A DNA stretch of 64,000 nucleotides from Sphingobacteriales bacterium (GCA_027484425.1 JAIXSZ010000043.1:1-64000); one strand, 5' to 3'. Counted from the first letter of the stretch, positions 10,501 to 17,607 are shown. Translations and numbers: made by a program. The notes: generated from the letters alone by a model not told the origin.

Positions 10501-12052
10501 TGTGGTAACAGGTGTTGCTGAAGGTGTTGTAACCTTGAGTTATGTACACAATACATCTTGTGGCGTGGTATATTCTACCAGAACATTCACTGTTGCTCCT
10601 GCTACTTTAACAATGCCTGCAATAGCTGGTCCTGCTACCGCTTGTGTTGGTAGTACCATTACTCTTACCAATTCTTTAACGGGTGGTGTATGGTCTTCTA
10701 GTAGCTATCCTACAGTACTTACTATTGGTAGCACGTCTGGTATAGTGACGGGCATTACTACCGGTACAGCTACTGTTACTTATGCAGTTAGTCATACTTG
10801 TGGTACCTCTTACGCTACTCGCGTAGTTACAGTTAATCCATTGCCTGTAGTTACACCAATTTTAGCTACTATGAGTATTTGTCCTGGTTGGACTATCACT
10901 GCTGCAAATGCTACCTCAGGTGGTGTATGGAGCAGTAGCAACCCAGCTTTAGCTACAGTTAGTGCGACAGGTGTTATCACAGGTATTGCTAGCGGTATGC
11001 CGGTTATTTCATACTCGGTTACTAACATGTGCGGTACTGCTACAGCTACTGCTCTGGTACCAGTAGGTGCTCCACCAGCTGCTACACCTATCACTGGTGC
11101 TTCTGATGTTTGTGTAGCTTCGTCTATCACTCTAAACAATGTCACTGCAGGTGGTACTTGGTACACTCCAAACATTACTATCGCCTCTGTAAGCAGTGCA
11201 GGTATCGTTACCGGTGTAGGTGCTGGTACAGCTATTGTTTCTTACACTACTCACAATGGTTGCGGATATACCAATGTTACAAAGGTTATAACGGTTAATC
11301 CAATACCTGTAGTAGCTGGCACTACTGGTTTGTCTAACGTGTGCACTGGTTCTTCTATCACACTTGCCAATCCTACATCTGGCGGCGCGTGGTCTAGCAG
11401 CAATACTGCTATTGCTACTGTAGGCAGTACAGGAGTTGTAACAGGTGTAGCTCCAGGTACAGTAACCATTAGCTACTCTATTACTAATGGTTGCGGAACG
11501 GTTGCTGCTACCAAAGTCATCAATGTTCAGGTAATGTTTGCAACCATTTACGGTTCACTTGCTACTTCACCATCTGCTCATGATGGTTGTGCATTGCTCA
11601 CTGTAGTAGGCGGTGTGGCGCCTTACACATATCTGTGGTCTAATGGTGCTACTACCCAAAACCTCACTGGCTTAGCAATAGGTGATTATTCAGTACTAGT
11701 TACTGATTCTAATGGTGATACTGCTACAGCTCATGTACACATCTCATATATAGGTGCACGTGGTACTGTGGCTAGTGATGTAGTTTCTGAGGTAATACAC
11801 GGAGCACATCCTAATCCGTTTGTGACTACTTCTATCATCAGGTTCAACTTGCCTGTAAGTGGAACGGCTATTATAGATGTGTTCAGTGCTGCTACTGGTG
11901 CTAAAGTAGCTACCATTTTCAACGATCATGTGAATGCTGGTGAAGAGTACACTGCTACTATCAACGGTGCTGATATACCTTCTGGTATGTACATCTACCG
12001 CATAGCTACTGAAGGAAATGCATACATTGGTAAGGTGCTTTTGGTTAAGTAA
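2..12052 (+). CDS. Giant T9SS-secreted SprB/BID/NHL repeat adhesin, 5' end outside window
   Basis: The frame is open from base 2, so the gene begins upstream; 4016 residues are visible. Order counted from the first visible codon: residues 1-1500, twenty SprB repeats of 75 residues (GGTTPYTYSWSN and TDANGCT signatures); about 1501-2780, seventeen BID/Big_2 Ig-like domains (VCVG, GGTWSSSN, ATVN, GVVTGVS, ITYT), then one unlike domain; about 2860-3190, six NHL repeats (GNLYIAD-N-VRKV); a short cadherin-like domain with YTGADVFVVQVSDG; seven more BID domains to about 3840; one more SprB-like repeat; and a T9SS sorting domain (HPNPF, ending GMYIYRI-KVLLVK). SprB-type proteins are cell-surface adhesins used in gliding by Flavobacterium. 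Export by T9SS and a surface-adhesion role are inferred. The TTG at 239 is only the first possible start codon in the window, not the real start. A strong terminator follows. Confidence 0.93.
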   Translation, partial: EPATLAASATSTNVNCNGGANGTIDLTVTGGTTAYTYNWSNGASTQDLSGLTAGTYSVTVTDANGCTATASRTITQPATLTASSSSTNALCFGCANGTGSLNIAGGTTPYTYSWSNAATTQNVTGLVAGTYSVLITDANGCTTTQSITITEPSEFTATVTNTNVNCNGGSNGTADLTVSGGTTPYTYGWSNAATTQDLSGLVAGTYSVLITDANGYTLTRSVTVTQPAILAASATSTNVNCNGGSNGTIDLTVTGGTTAYTYNWSNGASTQDLSGLAAGTYSVTVTDANGCTATESKTITQPATLTSSATSTNALCFGCANGTGSLSVAGGTTPYTYNWSNGATTQNVNGLVAGTYSVLITDANGCTTTQTITITEPSEFIATVTNTNVNCNGGSNGTADLTVSGGTTPYAYSWSNAATTQDLSGLVAGTYSVLITDANGYTLTRSVTVTQPATLAASATSTNVNCNGGANGTIDLTVTGGTTAYTYNWSNGASTQDLSGLAAGTYSVTVTDANGCTATASKTITQPATLTSSATSTNALCFGCANGTGSLSIAGGTTPYTYSWSNGATTQNVTGLVAGTYSVLITDANGCTTTQTITITQPSVFAATVTNTNVSCNGGSNGTADLTVSGGTTPYTYSWSNAATTQDLSGLVAGTYSVLITDANGYTLTKSVTVTEPATLAASATSTNVNCNGGSNGTIDLTVTGGTTAYTYNWSNGASTQDLSGLAAGTYSVIVTDANGCTATASKTITEPATLTASSTSTNALCFGCANGTGTLSVAGGTTPYTYNWSNGATTQNVTGLVAGTYSVLVTDANGCTTTQTITITEPSEFTATVTNTNVSCNGGSNGTADLTVSGGTTPYTYSWSNAATTQDLSGLVAGTYSVLITDANGYTLTRSVTVTEPATLAASATSTNVNCNGGANGTIDLSVTGGTTAYTYNWSNGASTQDLSGLTAGTYSVIVTDANGCTATASKTITQPATLTSSVSSTNALCFGCANGTGTLSVAGGTTPYTYNWSNGATTQNVTGLVAGTYSLLITDANGCTTTQTITITEPSEFTATVTNTNVSCNGGSNGTADLTVSGGTTPYTYSWSNAATTQDLSGLVAGTYSVLITDANGYTLTKSVTVTEPATLAASATSTNVNCNGGANGTIDLTVTGGTTAYTYNWSNGASTQDLSGLTAGTYSVTVTDANGCTATASRTITEPATLTASSTSTNALCFGCANGTGSLSVAGGTTPYTYSWSNAATTQNVTGLVAGTYSVLITDANGCATTQTITITQPSVFVATVTNTNVSCNGGSNGTADLTVSGGTTPYTYSWSNAATTQDLSGLVAGTYSVLITDANGYTLTKSVTVTEPATLAASATSTNVNCNGGANGTIDLTVTGGTTAYTYNWSNGASTQDLSGLAAGTYSVTVTDANGCTATASKTITQPATLTFAGTPTDVACYGASTGAVSTTTTGGTTPYSYSWSNGATTANLTGVVAGNYSVTVTDANGCSASQSFVITQSESTIVTATGTALVCVGNATTLYGTPTGGTWSSSNVAKATVNATSGVVSGISAGSVNITYTALTGCRAIVPVTVNSTVPNFVGTLNACVGETVTLSNSISGGVWTIANPSIATINSATGVVTGIMPGTTTVTYTLGEGCSKTATFTVKPTLDPISGSGNICLGQSVLLTNCPGGVWTSSNTAVASISGYGTINGLSLGTATITFRLTSTNCFVTRVVTVNPRPSEVASISAICPDHTATLTSTPAGGTWSSSNSLVVAVNPTSGVVTGVINNYTGISVAVITYTLPTGCSRSTVVTVNPVPAPIYGGSTTLCIGGTTIMSSGSTACGWSSTNAAVASISSTGVVTANSTGTTTISFTNASGCAATTVVTVNGVMAPSTGTDIVCTGQTTTLSNATPGGTWSTSNSLRATVNTLTGVVTGVSAGTVNISYRIGTSCYTVTQVTVNSNAAIISGLKTVCVGTTSNLTYPTSGGSWISSNASVASVNLSSGVVSGVSTGTATITYTISAGCFQTAIVTVTASPAAITGVATMCVGATSNLYNTGGTWSSANTSIATVNSSGVVAGISGGTTTISYRINATGCHATRVVTVIALPAVIANPSAICYGTSTTLSTTPTGGTWISSNSTVVSVDATTGVATANLASATGISLAVITYTAPSGCKRTTVVTVSPQPSAILGGTSNLCVAGTTSFTSSSAGCIWSSSNPSVATVAFGGFVSAISAGTAVISFTNTAGCASTRVVTVNTAAAPNTGNTTICIAQTSALANPTSGGTWSSSNTLKATVNTTGVVTGVSAGTANITYSLPGGCNSVSTITILDNTAAISGDASACVGTPVTYTYPVSGGTWSSSNTAIASVDATTGVVTGVTTGSAVITYTLVSGCHKTKIINITVLSTPITGPSVVCAGSSITFANTTSGGVWSSANTAIATVNPTTGAVTGVAVGSTVVTYTIGGGCYAVRTVSVIATPAPITGATVICMGQTTTLHSTTHGGVWSAGGSSVVSICATCSSGVVTGIGEGVATITYTVGTGCSATTVVTVAPMPTEISGSTALCVGSVSGLTAGTTGNWSSTNTAVATISSTTGLLTAISEGTTTISFVTPAGCMRTAVVTVAPLTTVAPISGNTGAICSGGTLSLYSSTSGGTWSTSNAAVATVGTSGAVVAVSSGTAKITYTVGGVCGSAIATSIVTVSPTPDAGVISGSTNLCVGSIIPLTSTIPGGIWSDGSPFIAVTCPCNSGQVTGIAPGVATLSYTVSNACGTDVATYTVTVNAIPVITPSVIAPVIAGHGDATMHFSTTGTPVTYSIVWSTAADAVGFTNITGATLTSSPLTIAVPLTAVEGSFAGSIIVSNGYCASLPQPFSITVNESVNIYTFAGTGISGYTGNNGAATLANMTHPYNIATDCDGNAYIGDFENAVVRKVSPTGVITTIAGNGVIGYSGDGGPATAATMSHPYGVALDAAGNLYFSDFNNHAVRRVSTSGVITRVAGNGAYGYSGDGGAATAASLQYPAGLTVDGAGNLYIADDGNSVIRKVSPSGVITTVAGTGIPGYTGDGAAATAARLSAPKGVHADGTGNIYITDYNNQVVRKVDAAGIITTIAGNGVTGYSGDGGPATAAQLNRPVGVTTDNSGNVYFTEQNNYLVRKVNAAGVISTVAGNHTPGYSGDGGPALLAQLSQPMGLSRNCNGNIFIADNANYAIRILGEYNRKPYFVNGNVQNVDVCTGAESIEMNARLSVIDYDTMQPLTWTVVTAPAHGTLVAGYSASSTGSQINPTGLSYSPAVGYTGADVFVVQVSDGIATAVTTINVTVSVPPVAGVITGATAICGSGVTHLFASVPGGVWSSADTSIATINSGGYVIGVGYGTALISYTVTNACGTDVATTTVTYNALPFAGTVIGAAKVCMGSTLIYTGTVPGGVWSSGNTAIATVTSGGIVYGVTPGLATISYAVTNSCGTAYGLRDVTVEILPVTSPIAGASGICAGASVTLTNATPGGAWYSSNTSIATIDIETGVVTGVAEGVVTLSYVHNTSCGVVYSTRTFTVAPATLTMPAIAGPATACVGSTITLTNSLTGGVWSSSSYPTVLTIGSTSGIVTGITTGTATVTYAVSHTCGTSYATRVVTVNPLPVVTPILATMSICPGWTITAANATSGGVWSSSNPALATVSATGVITGIASGMPVISYSVTNMCGTATATALVPVGAPPAATPITGASDVCVASSITLNNVTAGGTWYTPNITIASVSSAGIVTGVGAGTAIVSYTTHNGCGYTNVTKVITVNPIPVVAGTTGLSNVCTGSSITLANPTSGGAWSSSNTAIATVGSTGVVTGVAPGTVTISYSITNGCGTVAATKVINVQVMFATIYGSLATSPSAHDGCALLTVVGGVAPYTYLWSNGATTQNLTGLAIGDYSVLVTDSNGDTATAHVHISYIGARGTVASDVVSEVIHGAHPNPFVTTSIIRFNLPVSGTAIIDVFSAATGAKVATIFNDHVNAGEEYTATINGADIPSGMYIYRIATEGNAYIGKVLLVK

Positions 12053-12081
12053 ACCATTAGTTTCCGCCACAATAATCTCAA

Positions 12082-12126
12082 AATAAACGGTACGGCTGCC
12101 TCATTTGGGCAGCCGTACCGTTTATT
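12082..12126 (+). terminator. Perfect 19-bp stem terminator after the adhesin
   Basis: A perfect 19-bp inverted repeat (12082-12100 and 12108-12126) with a 7-nt loop lies 30 bp after the adhesin stop. The stem has A-rich and T-rich ends, so it could stop transcription from either side. Confidence 0.85.
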
Positions 12127-12361
12127 AGTTATATCGTGCACGGCTGCTATATACGGTTGCTTTTAGGCTGATTTATTGTCTACTTTAGGTTAAAGTATCG
12201 AGGTGGGAAATACACATTTACGGCTATTGCTGGGTGTTGATTCGCAGGCCATATTAGTGTAGTACTATTTGATTCAGGTGTGAAAACTACTTTTCCAAGA
12301 GCAAAACAAATCGATTCAGATCGAATCGATGTGTGTTTCAAACTTACTTTTTATCTGTATT
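12127..12361. other. Intergenic region with a small inverted repeat
   Basis: No credible gene lies between the adhesin terminator and the convergent membrane-protein gene. An 8-bp inverted repeat, ATCGATTC and GAATCGAT (12310-12330, 5-nt loop), is followed on the minus strand by TTTGTTTTG. It may be a weak terminator for the minus-strand gene. Confidence 0.35.
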
Positions 12362-12982
12362 TTATTCGGTGGAAGAAGAATCGGTATTGTCTTCCACTTC
12401 TATTTTCGTTGGTTCTTCTTGGCTTAAATACGGCTCATCTTCATTTATAGCTGTAACCTCTGTAGGTTCAATGGGTGCTGTGTTCTCCTCAGCAACCATT
12501 ATTTCAGTAGGTTCTGGTGCTTTATGTACCGCTAATCCCATACCTGATTCGTAATAGTCTTTGTTGTACTTTTTAATATAAAGTGTATTGATTAAAAACG
12601 ACAGCAATACTATCCATTGACTAATAGAGCTCAGCGTAATGCTAAAGAAAAATTTGCCTATAATATCTAGAGGTATCAACTCTTGATAACCCTCATAATA
12701 TTGTTTATTTACGATTAGGTAGGGTAGGCTGATGCTGTAAAACAATACCCCGAATATTAGATTGAAAACATGAAATGGCATCCTATTGTCATCGCCCGGA
12801 AAGAAGTATTGCTTGATGCTAATAATAGAGGTGACTACCAACCCAATGTTGAGTATCGAAAACAACTCTGCGTATAATTGTATATTTCCAGAATCCAACT
12901 CAATAGCCATACAGCCCTGCGGCAACAAAGTAGCTGCTGCAAGAAAAACCAATCTTTGTTTTTTAGTTAGTTCAACCGACAT
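12362..12982 (-). CDS. Hypothetical four-helix membrane protein with acidic tail
   Basis: The 206-residue product is not a family I recognise. Four hydrophobic stretches are visible at about residues 10-29, 36-57, 70-91 and 111-136, so it is probably an inner-membrane protein. The last 55 residues are hydrophilic and rich in Glu, Thr and Pro, which suggests an unstructured cytoplasmic tail. The ATG at 12982 starts directly before a short basic N-terminus. It converges on the adhesin and has no operon partner. Function unknown. Confidence 0.7.
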   Translation of the reverse strand: MSVELTKKQRLVFLAAATLLPQGCMAIELDSGNIQLYAELFSILNIGLVVTSIISIKQYFFPGDDNRMPFHVFNLIFGVLFYSISLPYLIVNKQYYEGYQELIPLDIIGKFFFSITLSSISQWIVLLSFLINTLYIKKYNKDYYESGMGLAVHKAPEPTEIMVAEENTAPIEPTEVTAINEDEPYLSQEEPTKIEVEDNTDSSSTE

Positions 12983-13105
12983 GTTAATAATGTGTAAGCA
13001 AGATAGTGTTTTTTCTTACACATAGATAGTGTTGAAAACGAATTAGTAACAAAGAACGATTAAAAATAAATCTTTATACTATCTACATTCACCAGTGCTT
13101 TATTC

Positions 13106-14371
13106 TTACGACTTTAGCGCACCTTCCCATTTACACATAGCCACCGTTGCCACACTGTTGCCCACAACATTAGTGGCAGCCCTACCCATGTCTAGCAGCG
13201 GGTCTACCCCCAGCAGTAATGCTAGGCCTGCCTCAGGTATATCGAAGGTAGCTAAGGTGCCAGCTATTACTACCAGCGATGCACGCGGCACACCCGCTAT
13301 GCCCTTACTGGTTATCATTAGCACCAGCAGCATACTTACCTGTGTTGCAGTACTCAGTTCTATACCATAACACTGCGCTATAAACAGCGATGCAAACGAC
13401 ATATACATCATAGATCCATCCAGATTAAATGAATAACCCAAAGGCAGCACAAAACTCACTATCTTTTCATCGCACCCAAAGCGCTCTAGCTCCAGCATCA
13501 ATTTTGGAAATGCCGCCTCGCTACTGCTGGTAGAGAACGCTATTAATCCGGGTTCTTTTATGTGGCGCAGCAGCGTAAATACCCTCTTGCCTATAAACAT
13601 CGATACCACCGCCAATAGTATAGCCACTAGTATCACCAGCCCCAAATAAAACTCGCCCATAAATAGCGAGTAGGTGCTGAGTATACCCAGCCCCTGCCTG
13701 CCTATCACTGCAGCCATAGCTCCCAGCACGGCTAGTGGTGCAAAGTTCATGATGTAGGCAGTTACCTTTAGTATGATGTGCGCTACCGAGTCTAGAAAGG
13801 TTACTACTATTGCACCTTTTTCGCCCACAGCAGCCGTAGCTACCCCAAAGAACAACGAAAACACTACTACTTGCAGTATCTCGTTTTTGGCCATAGCGTC
13901 TATAATACTGGTAGGGAATATATGACTAATAAAGTCTTTTAGCGTCAATGCAGCATGTGCCACTACGCTACTCCCAGCATCGGGCAATGGCAAGTGCATA
14001 GCCGAGCCTGGCCTGAAAAAATTCACCAGCACCATACCCAACATCAGGCTGATAAACGAAAAACAAATAAACCACAGCAAGGTTTTGCCCCCTATCCGTC
14101 CTACTGATTGCACACTGCCCTGCTTGGCCACACCCACTACCAGTGTGCTGAACACCAGCGGGGCAATGATCATCTTCACCAGTCGCAGAAATATGTCTGC
14201 CAGTAACGAGAATGGTTGCAGCACACTATCTGCCGTTTCCTTTGGCTTACCTACCAGATACTGGTTCACAAAATACCCTATACCTATACCAGCCACCATA
14301 GCCAGCAGTATATACATGGTCATTCTGTTCTTTTGTGGTTGTTCGGTGCCTGTGTGTGTTTGCATTCCCAT
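13106..14371 (-). CDS. Dicarboxylate/amino acid:cation symporter (DAACS family)
   Basis: The 421-residue length and sequence fit the GltP/DctA glutamate and C4-dicarboxylate symporters, which move acidic substrates inward with H+ or Na+. Visible family marks are the serine-rich hairpin STSSSEAAFPKLM, the unwound helix motif GYSFNLDGSMMY (the NMDGT position reads NLDGS), the second hairpin GIAGVPRASLV, and the substrate helix DMGRAATNVVGNSVATV with the conserved Asp, Arg and Asn. Eight membrane helices are expected. The N-terminus is about 15 residues of polar sequence before the first helix; M17 is an alternative start. It stands alone and is divergent from the acyl-CoA synthetase gene. The exact substrate cannot be read. 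Confidence 0.9.
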   Translation of the reverse strand: MGMQTHTGTEQPQKNRMTMYILLAMVAGIGIGYFVNQYLVGKPKETADSVLQPFSLLADIFLRLVKMIIAPLVFSTLVVGVAKQGSVQSVGRIGGKTLLWFICFSFISLMLGMVLVNFFRPGSAMHLPLPDAGSSVVAHAALTLKDFISHIFPTSIIDAMAKNEILQVVVFSLFFGVATAAVGEKGAIVVTFLDSVAHIILKVTAYIMNFAPLAVLGAMAAVIGRQGLGILSTYSLFMGEFYLGLVILVAILLAVVSMFIGKRVFTLLRHIKEPGLIAFSTSSSEAAFPKLMLELERFGCDEKIVSFVLPLGYSFNLDGSMMYMSFASLFIAQCYGIELSTATQVSMLLVLMITSKGIAGVPRASLVVIAGTLATFDIPEAGLALLLGVDPLLDMGRAATNVVGNSVATVAMCKWEGALKS

Positions 14372-14540
14372 ATACTACTCTTTTCTGCTTTGCAAAGTAC
14401 ATTAGTATCTTCTAAAAACACGCATCACTTTGCGCAGCTTTGTATCCTTAGCATTACTTACTCATCACTCTTGCCCCCATTCAGGTTTTATATGTAACTG
14501 TTTATTTGGAGTATGATTTATGTTTTCATTAGGTATAACA

Positions 14541-14571
14541 TTGGTCGCAATCGGAAAAATTATTAAATTTA
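14541..14571 (+). promoter_or_regulatory. Probable promoter of the acyl-CoA synthetase gene
   Basis: TTG at 14541-14543 and TAAATTTA at 14564-14571 are separated by 20 bp. This is one base from the Bacteroidota TTG/TAnnTTTG pattern and ends 4 bp before the ATG. Confidence 0.45.
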
Positions 14572-14575
14572 TCGT

Positions 14576-16354
14576 ATGATAAACCGCCTCTTCGATATAG
14601 TGCAGCAGCGCAGCACACAGGCTCCCGATGCCGTAATGCTAGCCGCTAAAGAAAACGGTGCGTGGCGCACTTATTCAGCAGCCCAGGTGTGGGCTACTGC
14701 CCGCAGCATGGCTGCTGGCTTGCAGCAGCAGGGCATTGCTAATGAAGACCTATCGCCCGATGCGCAAGAGAAAATTGCTATCATATCCCTCAATCGGCCC
14801 GAGTGGATCATCACTGACCTTGCTGTGCAGCTATGTGGTGCGGTGCTCACACCAGTATACCCCACTATCAGCCCTACTGAGCTCGTATATGTGCTCAACG
14901 AGGCAGAGGTGCACATTGTGTTTGTAGCCAGTGCCGATATCTACGAGCGATTCAAAGAGGCTTTTCAACAAATGCCAACGCTCAAGGTCATCTACTCTTT
15001 CGATGAAATAGCTGGTGTCACCCACTGGTCCCAGCTTACCAATCATCAGTTACAACCCTCACAGCAGGTCATAGACCGCATCACCCCAGCTACGCTGGCC
15101 ACTATTATATACACATCTGGCACCACCGGCAATCCCAAGGGTGTTATGCTTACGCACCACAACATTGCCAGCAATGTACACGACTCCATGCCCGCATTCA
15201 CCTTTGCCGATAGCAATGGACGTGCACTCAGTTTCTTACCGCTCAATCACATTTTCGAGCGCATGGTCACCTACGTTTACTTGCACTCTGGCGTAGCTGT
15301 ATATTATGCCGAGAGTATGGACACCATAGGGCTCAACCTTAAAGAGGTAAAACCCATTGTGTTCACTACCGTACCCCGCTTGCTCGAGAAAGTCTATGAG
15401 CGCATCATGAACACCGCTATGGAGCTCAAGGGCATTAAGCGGTTACTATTTTTCTGGGCACTGGCGCTCGGCAAGCAATACGACAATGTACACACAGGCA
15501 GCCTATGGTACAGATTGCAGCTATGGCTGGCCAACAAAATCATCTTCTCTAAGTGGCGCGAGGCGCTGGGCGGCAATGTCAAAGCCATAGTTACTGGCTC
15601 AGCAGCTTGCCAGGAGCGACTAGCACGCATCTTCACTGCCGCCAATATCATTATTATGGAGGGCTACGGACTCACAGAGACCTCACCCGTAGTGTCTGTC
15701 AACCGCTACGAGAGCCAAAATCGCCGCATAGGCAGTATAGGCACCCTGATAGACAATGTAGAAGTGCGCATCGCCGAAGATGGCGAAATAATGGTAAAGG
15801 GCCCCAATGTAACCATAGGCTACTACAAGCACCCCGAACTTACCGAGGCCTCCATGAAAGATGGTTGGTTCCTCACTGGCGACATAGGCAAATGGGAAGA
15901 AGGACGCTTCCTGAAAATAACCGACCGCAAAAAAGAGATATTCAAAACATCGGGCGGCAAGTATGTAGCACCACAGGCGGTAGAAAACAAAATGAAGGAA
16001 AGCATCTACATAGAGCAAATGATGGTAGTAGGTGCCAACCGCAAGTTTGTAGCAGCACTCATAGTGCCCGCATTTATGCACATACGCAAGCACCTCCGCG
16101 ATACCAATCCCGCCCTGAGCATACCCGACAACAACAACGACCTCATAAAACTACCCGAGGTCATGGCACAGATACAAAAGCAGATAGACAAATACAACGA
16201 GTTCTTCAGCCACCCCGAGCAAGTGAAAAAAATAGCACTCCTGCCCGACGAGTGGACCATAGACGGCGGCGAGCTCACCCCATCTATGAAGATTCGTAGA
16301 AAAATAATAGAGCAGAAATACAACGCACAAATCGAAGCATTGTATACCGAATAA
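14576..16354 (+). CDS. Long-chain fatty acid-CoA ligase (AMP-binding, FadD type)
   Basis: The 592-residue protein would activate fatty acids with ATP to acyl-AMP and then acyl-CoA for lipid synthesis or beta-oxidation. The AMP-binding signature IIYTSGTTGNPKGVMLTH is at about residues 177-195, EGYGLTETSP at about 361-371, and the hinge and C-terminal core GDIG--DRKKEIFKTSGGKYV at about 433-465. A Lys in TPSMKIRRK near residue 570 fits the adenylation-step lysine. The length and GxKxVAPQ-type hinge match bacterial long-chain synthetases of the FadD15 type. The ATG at 14576 is only a few bases from a promoter-like element, so the leader is very short. The next gene is transcribed the same way from its own promoter. 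Confidence 0.92.
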   Translation: MINRLFDIVQQRSTQAPDAVMLAAKENGAWRTYSAAQVWATARSMAAGLQQQGIANEDLSPDAQEKIAIISLNRPEWIITDLAVQLCGAVLTPVYPTISPTELVYVLNEAEVHIVFVASADIYERFKEAFQQMPTLKVIYSFDEIAGVTHWSQLTNHQLQPSQQVIDRITPATLATIIYTSGTTGNPKGVMLTHHNIASNVHDSMPAFTFADSNGRALSFLPLNHIFERMVTYVYLHSGVAVYYAESMDTIGLNLKEVKPIVFTTVPRLLEKVYERIMNTAMELKGIKRLLFFWALALGKQYDNVHTGSLWYRLQLWLANKIIFSKWREALGGNVKAIVTGSAACQERLARIFTAANIIIMEGYGLTETSPVVSVNRYESQNRRIGSIGTLIDNVEVRIAEDGEIMVKGPNVTIGYYKHPELTEASMKDGWFLTGDIGKWEEGRFLKITDRKKEIFKTSGGKYVAPQAVENKMKESIYIEQMMVVGANRKFVAALIVPAFMHIRKHLRDTNPALSIPDNNNDLIKLPEVMAQIQKQIDKYNEFFSHPEQVKKIALLPDEWTIDGGELTPSMKIRRKIIEQKYNAQIEALYTE

Positions 16355-16382
16355 ACCCCTGCCACACCACACCATTATTCAT

Positions 16383-16390
16383 TAAGTTTG
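16383..16390 (+). promoter_or_regulatory. TAnnTTTG element before the RNA methyltransferase gene
   Basis: TAAGTTTG matches the Bacteroidota -7 element exactly, 26 bp before the proposed TTG start. No clear TTG -33 box is present. Confidence 0.45.
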
Positions 16391-16416
16391 CAGCCTCACC
16401 AGCAGCACATACTACC

Positions 16417-16953
16417 TTGATACAGCGCAAAACAATGGACGACCTGGGGCGCATAGCACCCCAGCACACAGCCACCGCACCCCGCCATCCATTCATTGTC
16501 ATACTCGACGATGTGCGCAGTATGCAAAACGTAGGCTCTGCCTTTCGCACCGCCGATGCCTTTGCCATTCAGGCACTCTACCTCTGTGGCTACACCCCCC
16601 AGCCACCCCACCGCGACATACACAAAACCGCCCTTGGCGCCACCGATACCGTGCCTTGGCAGCACTTCACCACTGTCACCGCCGCCATACAGCACGCCAT
16701 GGCTCTGGGCTATCACATAGCCGCAGTAGAGCAGGCACACGGCAGCACACAGCTACATCAGCTACCCACCACCATGCCACCCACTGCCCTTATCTTTGGC
16801 AACGAAGTCACCGGTGTCAGCGACGAAGCCCTTAGCCTCGCCCAGTCCAGCATAGAAATACCCCAGTGGGGCGCCAAGCACTCCCTCAATATCTCTGTCA
16901 GCCTAGGTGTAGTACTCTGGGAGCTCGTCCGGCTGAGCGATTTGGGTAGGTAG
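16417..16953 (+). CDS. TrmH/SpoU-family RNA 2'-O-ribose methyltransferase
   Basis: The 178-residue protein is a compact SPOUT methyltransferase without an extra RNA-binding domain. Motif 1 is LDDVRSMQNVGSAFRTADAF (Asn and Arg catalytic positions), motif 2 is LIFGNEVTGVSDEAL, and motif 3 is IPQWGAKHSLNISVSLGV, which forms the trefoil-knot SAM site. It probably methylates a tRNA or rRNA ribose; the target cannot be read. The start is uncertain: TTG at 16417 gives MIQRKTMDDLGR, and an in-frame ATG at 16435 is the alternative. Family members usually have a few residues before the M(D/E)xLxR segment, so TTG is slightly preferred. Confidence 0.88.
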   Translation: MIQRKTMDDLGRIAPQHTATAPRHPFIVILDDVRSMQNVGSAFRTADAFAIQALYLCGYTPQPPHRDIHKTALGATDTVPWQHFTTVTAAIQHAMALGYHIAAVEQAHGSTQLHQLPTTMPPTALIFGNEVTGVSDEALSLAQSSIEIPQWGAKHSLNISVSLGVVLWELVRLSDLGR

Positions 16954-16963
16954 ATTTTTTTTG

Positions 16964-17035
16964 GTCACCAGCCGTAGCACTACTATCATCGTCCCTTGCG
17001 TCGCAGCTCTTGTACGTTCAGGGCAGGGAGGGGCT
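16964..17035 (+). repeat. 72-bp direct repeat, copy 1, upstream of the RelBE-like pair
   Basis: This segment begins 10 bp after the methyltransferase stop and is closely matched by 17649-17721. Both copies share CACTACTATCATCGTCCC, then TTGCGTCGCA, then CTCTTGTACGTTCAGGGCAG. They bracket only the toxin-antitoxin pair, which suggests insertion of that module or duplication of its edge. Confidence 0.85.
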
Positions 17036-17058
17036 TACACAATAACTACAAAAACATG

Positions 17059-17066
17059 TAAATTTG
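17059..17066 (+). promoter_or_regulatory. TAnnTTTG promoter element of the toxin-antitoxin pair
   Basis: TAAATTTG lies 17 bp before the ATG at 17084. It supports that start over a longer frame reaching back to 16961, which would run through the direct repeat. Confidence 0.5.
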
Positions 17067-17083
17067 GAAACAAATACTGCTAC

Positions 17084-17314
17084 ATGACTGCTACCGAACT
17101 ATTACGCAACTCTATCAAAAAGCAAATAGATATTGCCGACGAAAAGTCATTAAAAATCATTCAGGCAGTACTCAGCATCAACGAAGAAACCGACTGGTGG
17201 GATGAACTATCACCTAACGCAAAAGCATCATTAGAACAAGGATTAAAAGATGCAAAAGAAGGTAAGTTAACACCGCATGCCGATGTTATGAAAAAGTACA
17301 AAAAATGGCTGTAG
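17084..17314 (+). CDS. Antitoxin-like protein of a RelBE/ParDE-type pair
   Basis: The 76-residue protein is small, charged and mostly helical. It starts MTATELLRNSIKKQI and ends KYKKWL, with SPNAKASLEQGLKDAKEGK in the middle, a pattern common in addiction-module antitoxins paired with ParE-like toxins. It overlaps the toxin gene by 10 bp, so the two are probably translationally coupled. The start at 17084 is chosen because the TAAATTTG element sits just upstream and the upstream extension falls in repeated DNA. It is expected to bind and neutralise the toxin and repress the shared promoter; this is inferred from family and position. Confidence 0.7.
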   Translation: MTATELLRNSIKKQIDIADEKSLKIIQAVLSINEETDWWDELSPNAKASLEQGLKDAKEGKLTPHADVMKKYKKWL

Positions 17315-17607
17315 TAGTGTATTGGTCACATCAGGCCACTGAAACATTTAATGACAATATCTTGTACCTGAAACAATCTTGGACAGACCGAGAGATAAAA
17401 AAGTTCATTCTAAGAACTGAAATTGTGATACTGAACATAGAGCAAAACCCCACACTGTACACCTATTCTGCAAAAAGCAAAAGAATAAGAAAGGCTACAA
17501 TCAACAATCAAATTACTTTATTCTACCGTTACAACGCTACCCAAAAATCCGTTGTGCTTTTATCATTTTGGAACAATTATAGAGACCAAAACAAACTATT
17601 GTTGTAA
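17305..17607 (+). CDS. RelE/ParE-family toxin
   Basis: The 100-residue protein has the RelE/ParE fold pattern: an early helix (VVYWSHQATETFNDNILYLKQSWTD), a middle Ile-rich strand, and the late KRIRKATINNQITLFYRYN strand pair followed by VVLLSFWNNYRDQ. The basic Lys/Arg residues of the late strands are the usual active or binding surface. Toxins of this type either cut ribosome-bound mRNA (RelE) or poison gyrase (ParE); which one cannot be told from sequence alone. It overlaps its antitoxin gene and the pair is enclosed by 72-bp direct repeats. Confidence 0.75.
   Translation: MAVVVYWSHQATETFNDNILYLKQSWTDREIKKFILRTEIVILNIEQNPTLYTYSAKSKRIRKATINNQITLFYRYNATQKSVVLLSFWNNYRDQNKLLL

Noticed and set aside
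136-11922. Many minus-strand and +1 frames inside the adhesin
   Set aside because: They repeat with the same 225-bp or 675-bp period as the adhesin and have compositionally biased products; they are shadows of the repeat, not genes.
15553-16299. 248-residue plus-strand frame inside the acyl-CoA synthetase gene
   Set aside because: It lies wholly within a well-supported gene in a different frame and its product is Arg/His/Pro-biased, typical of a shadow frame.
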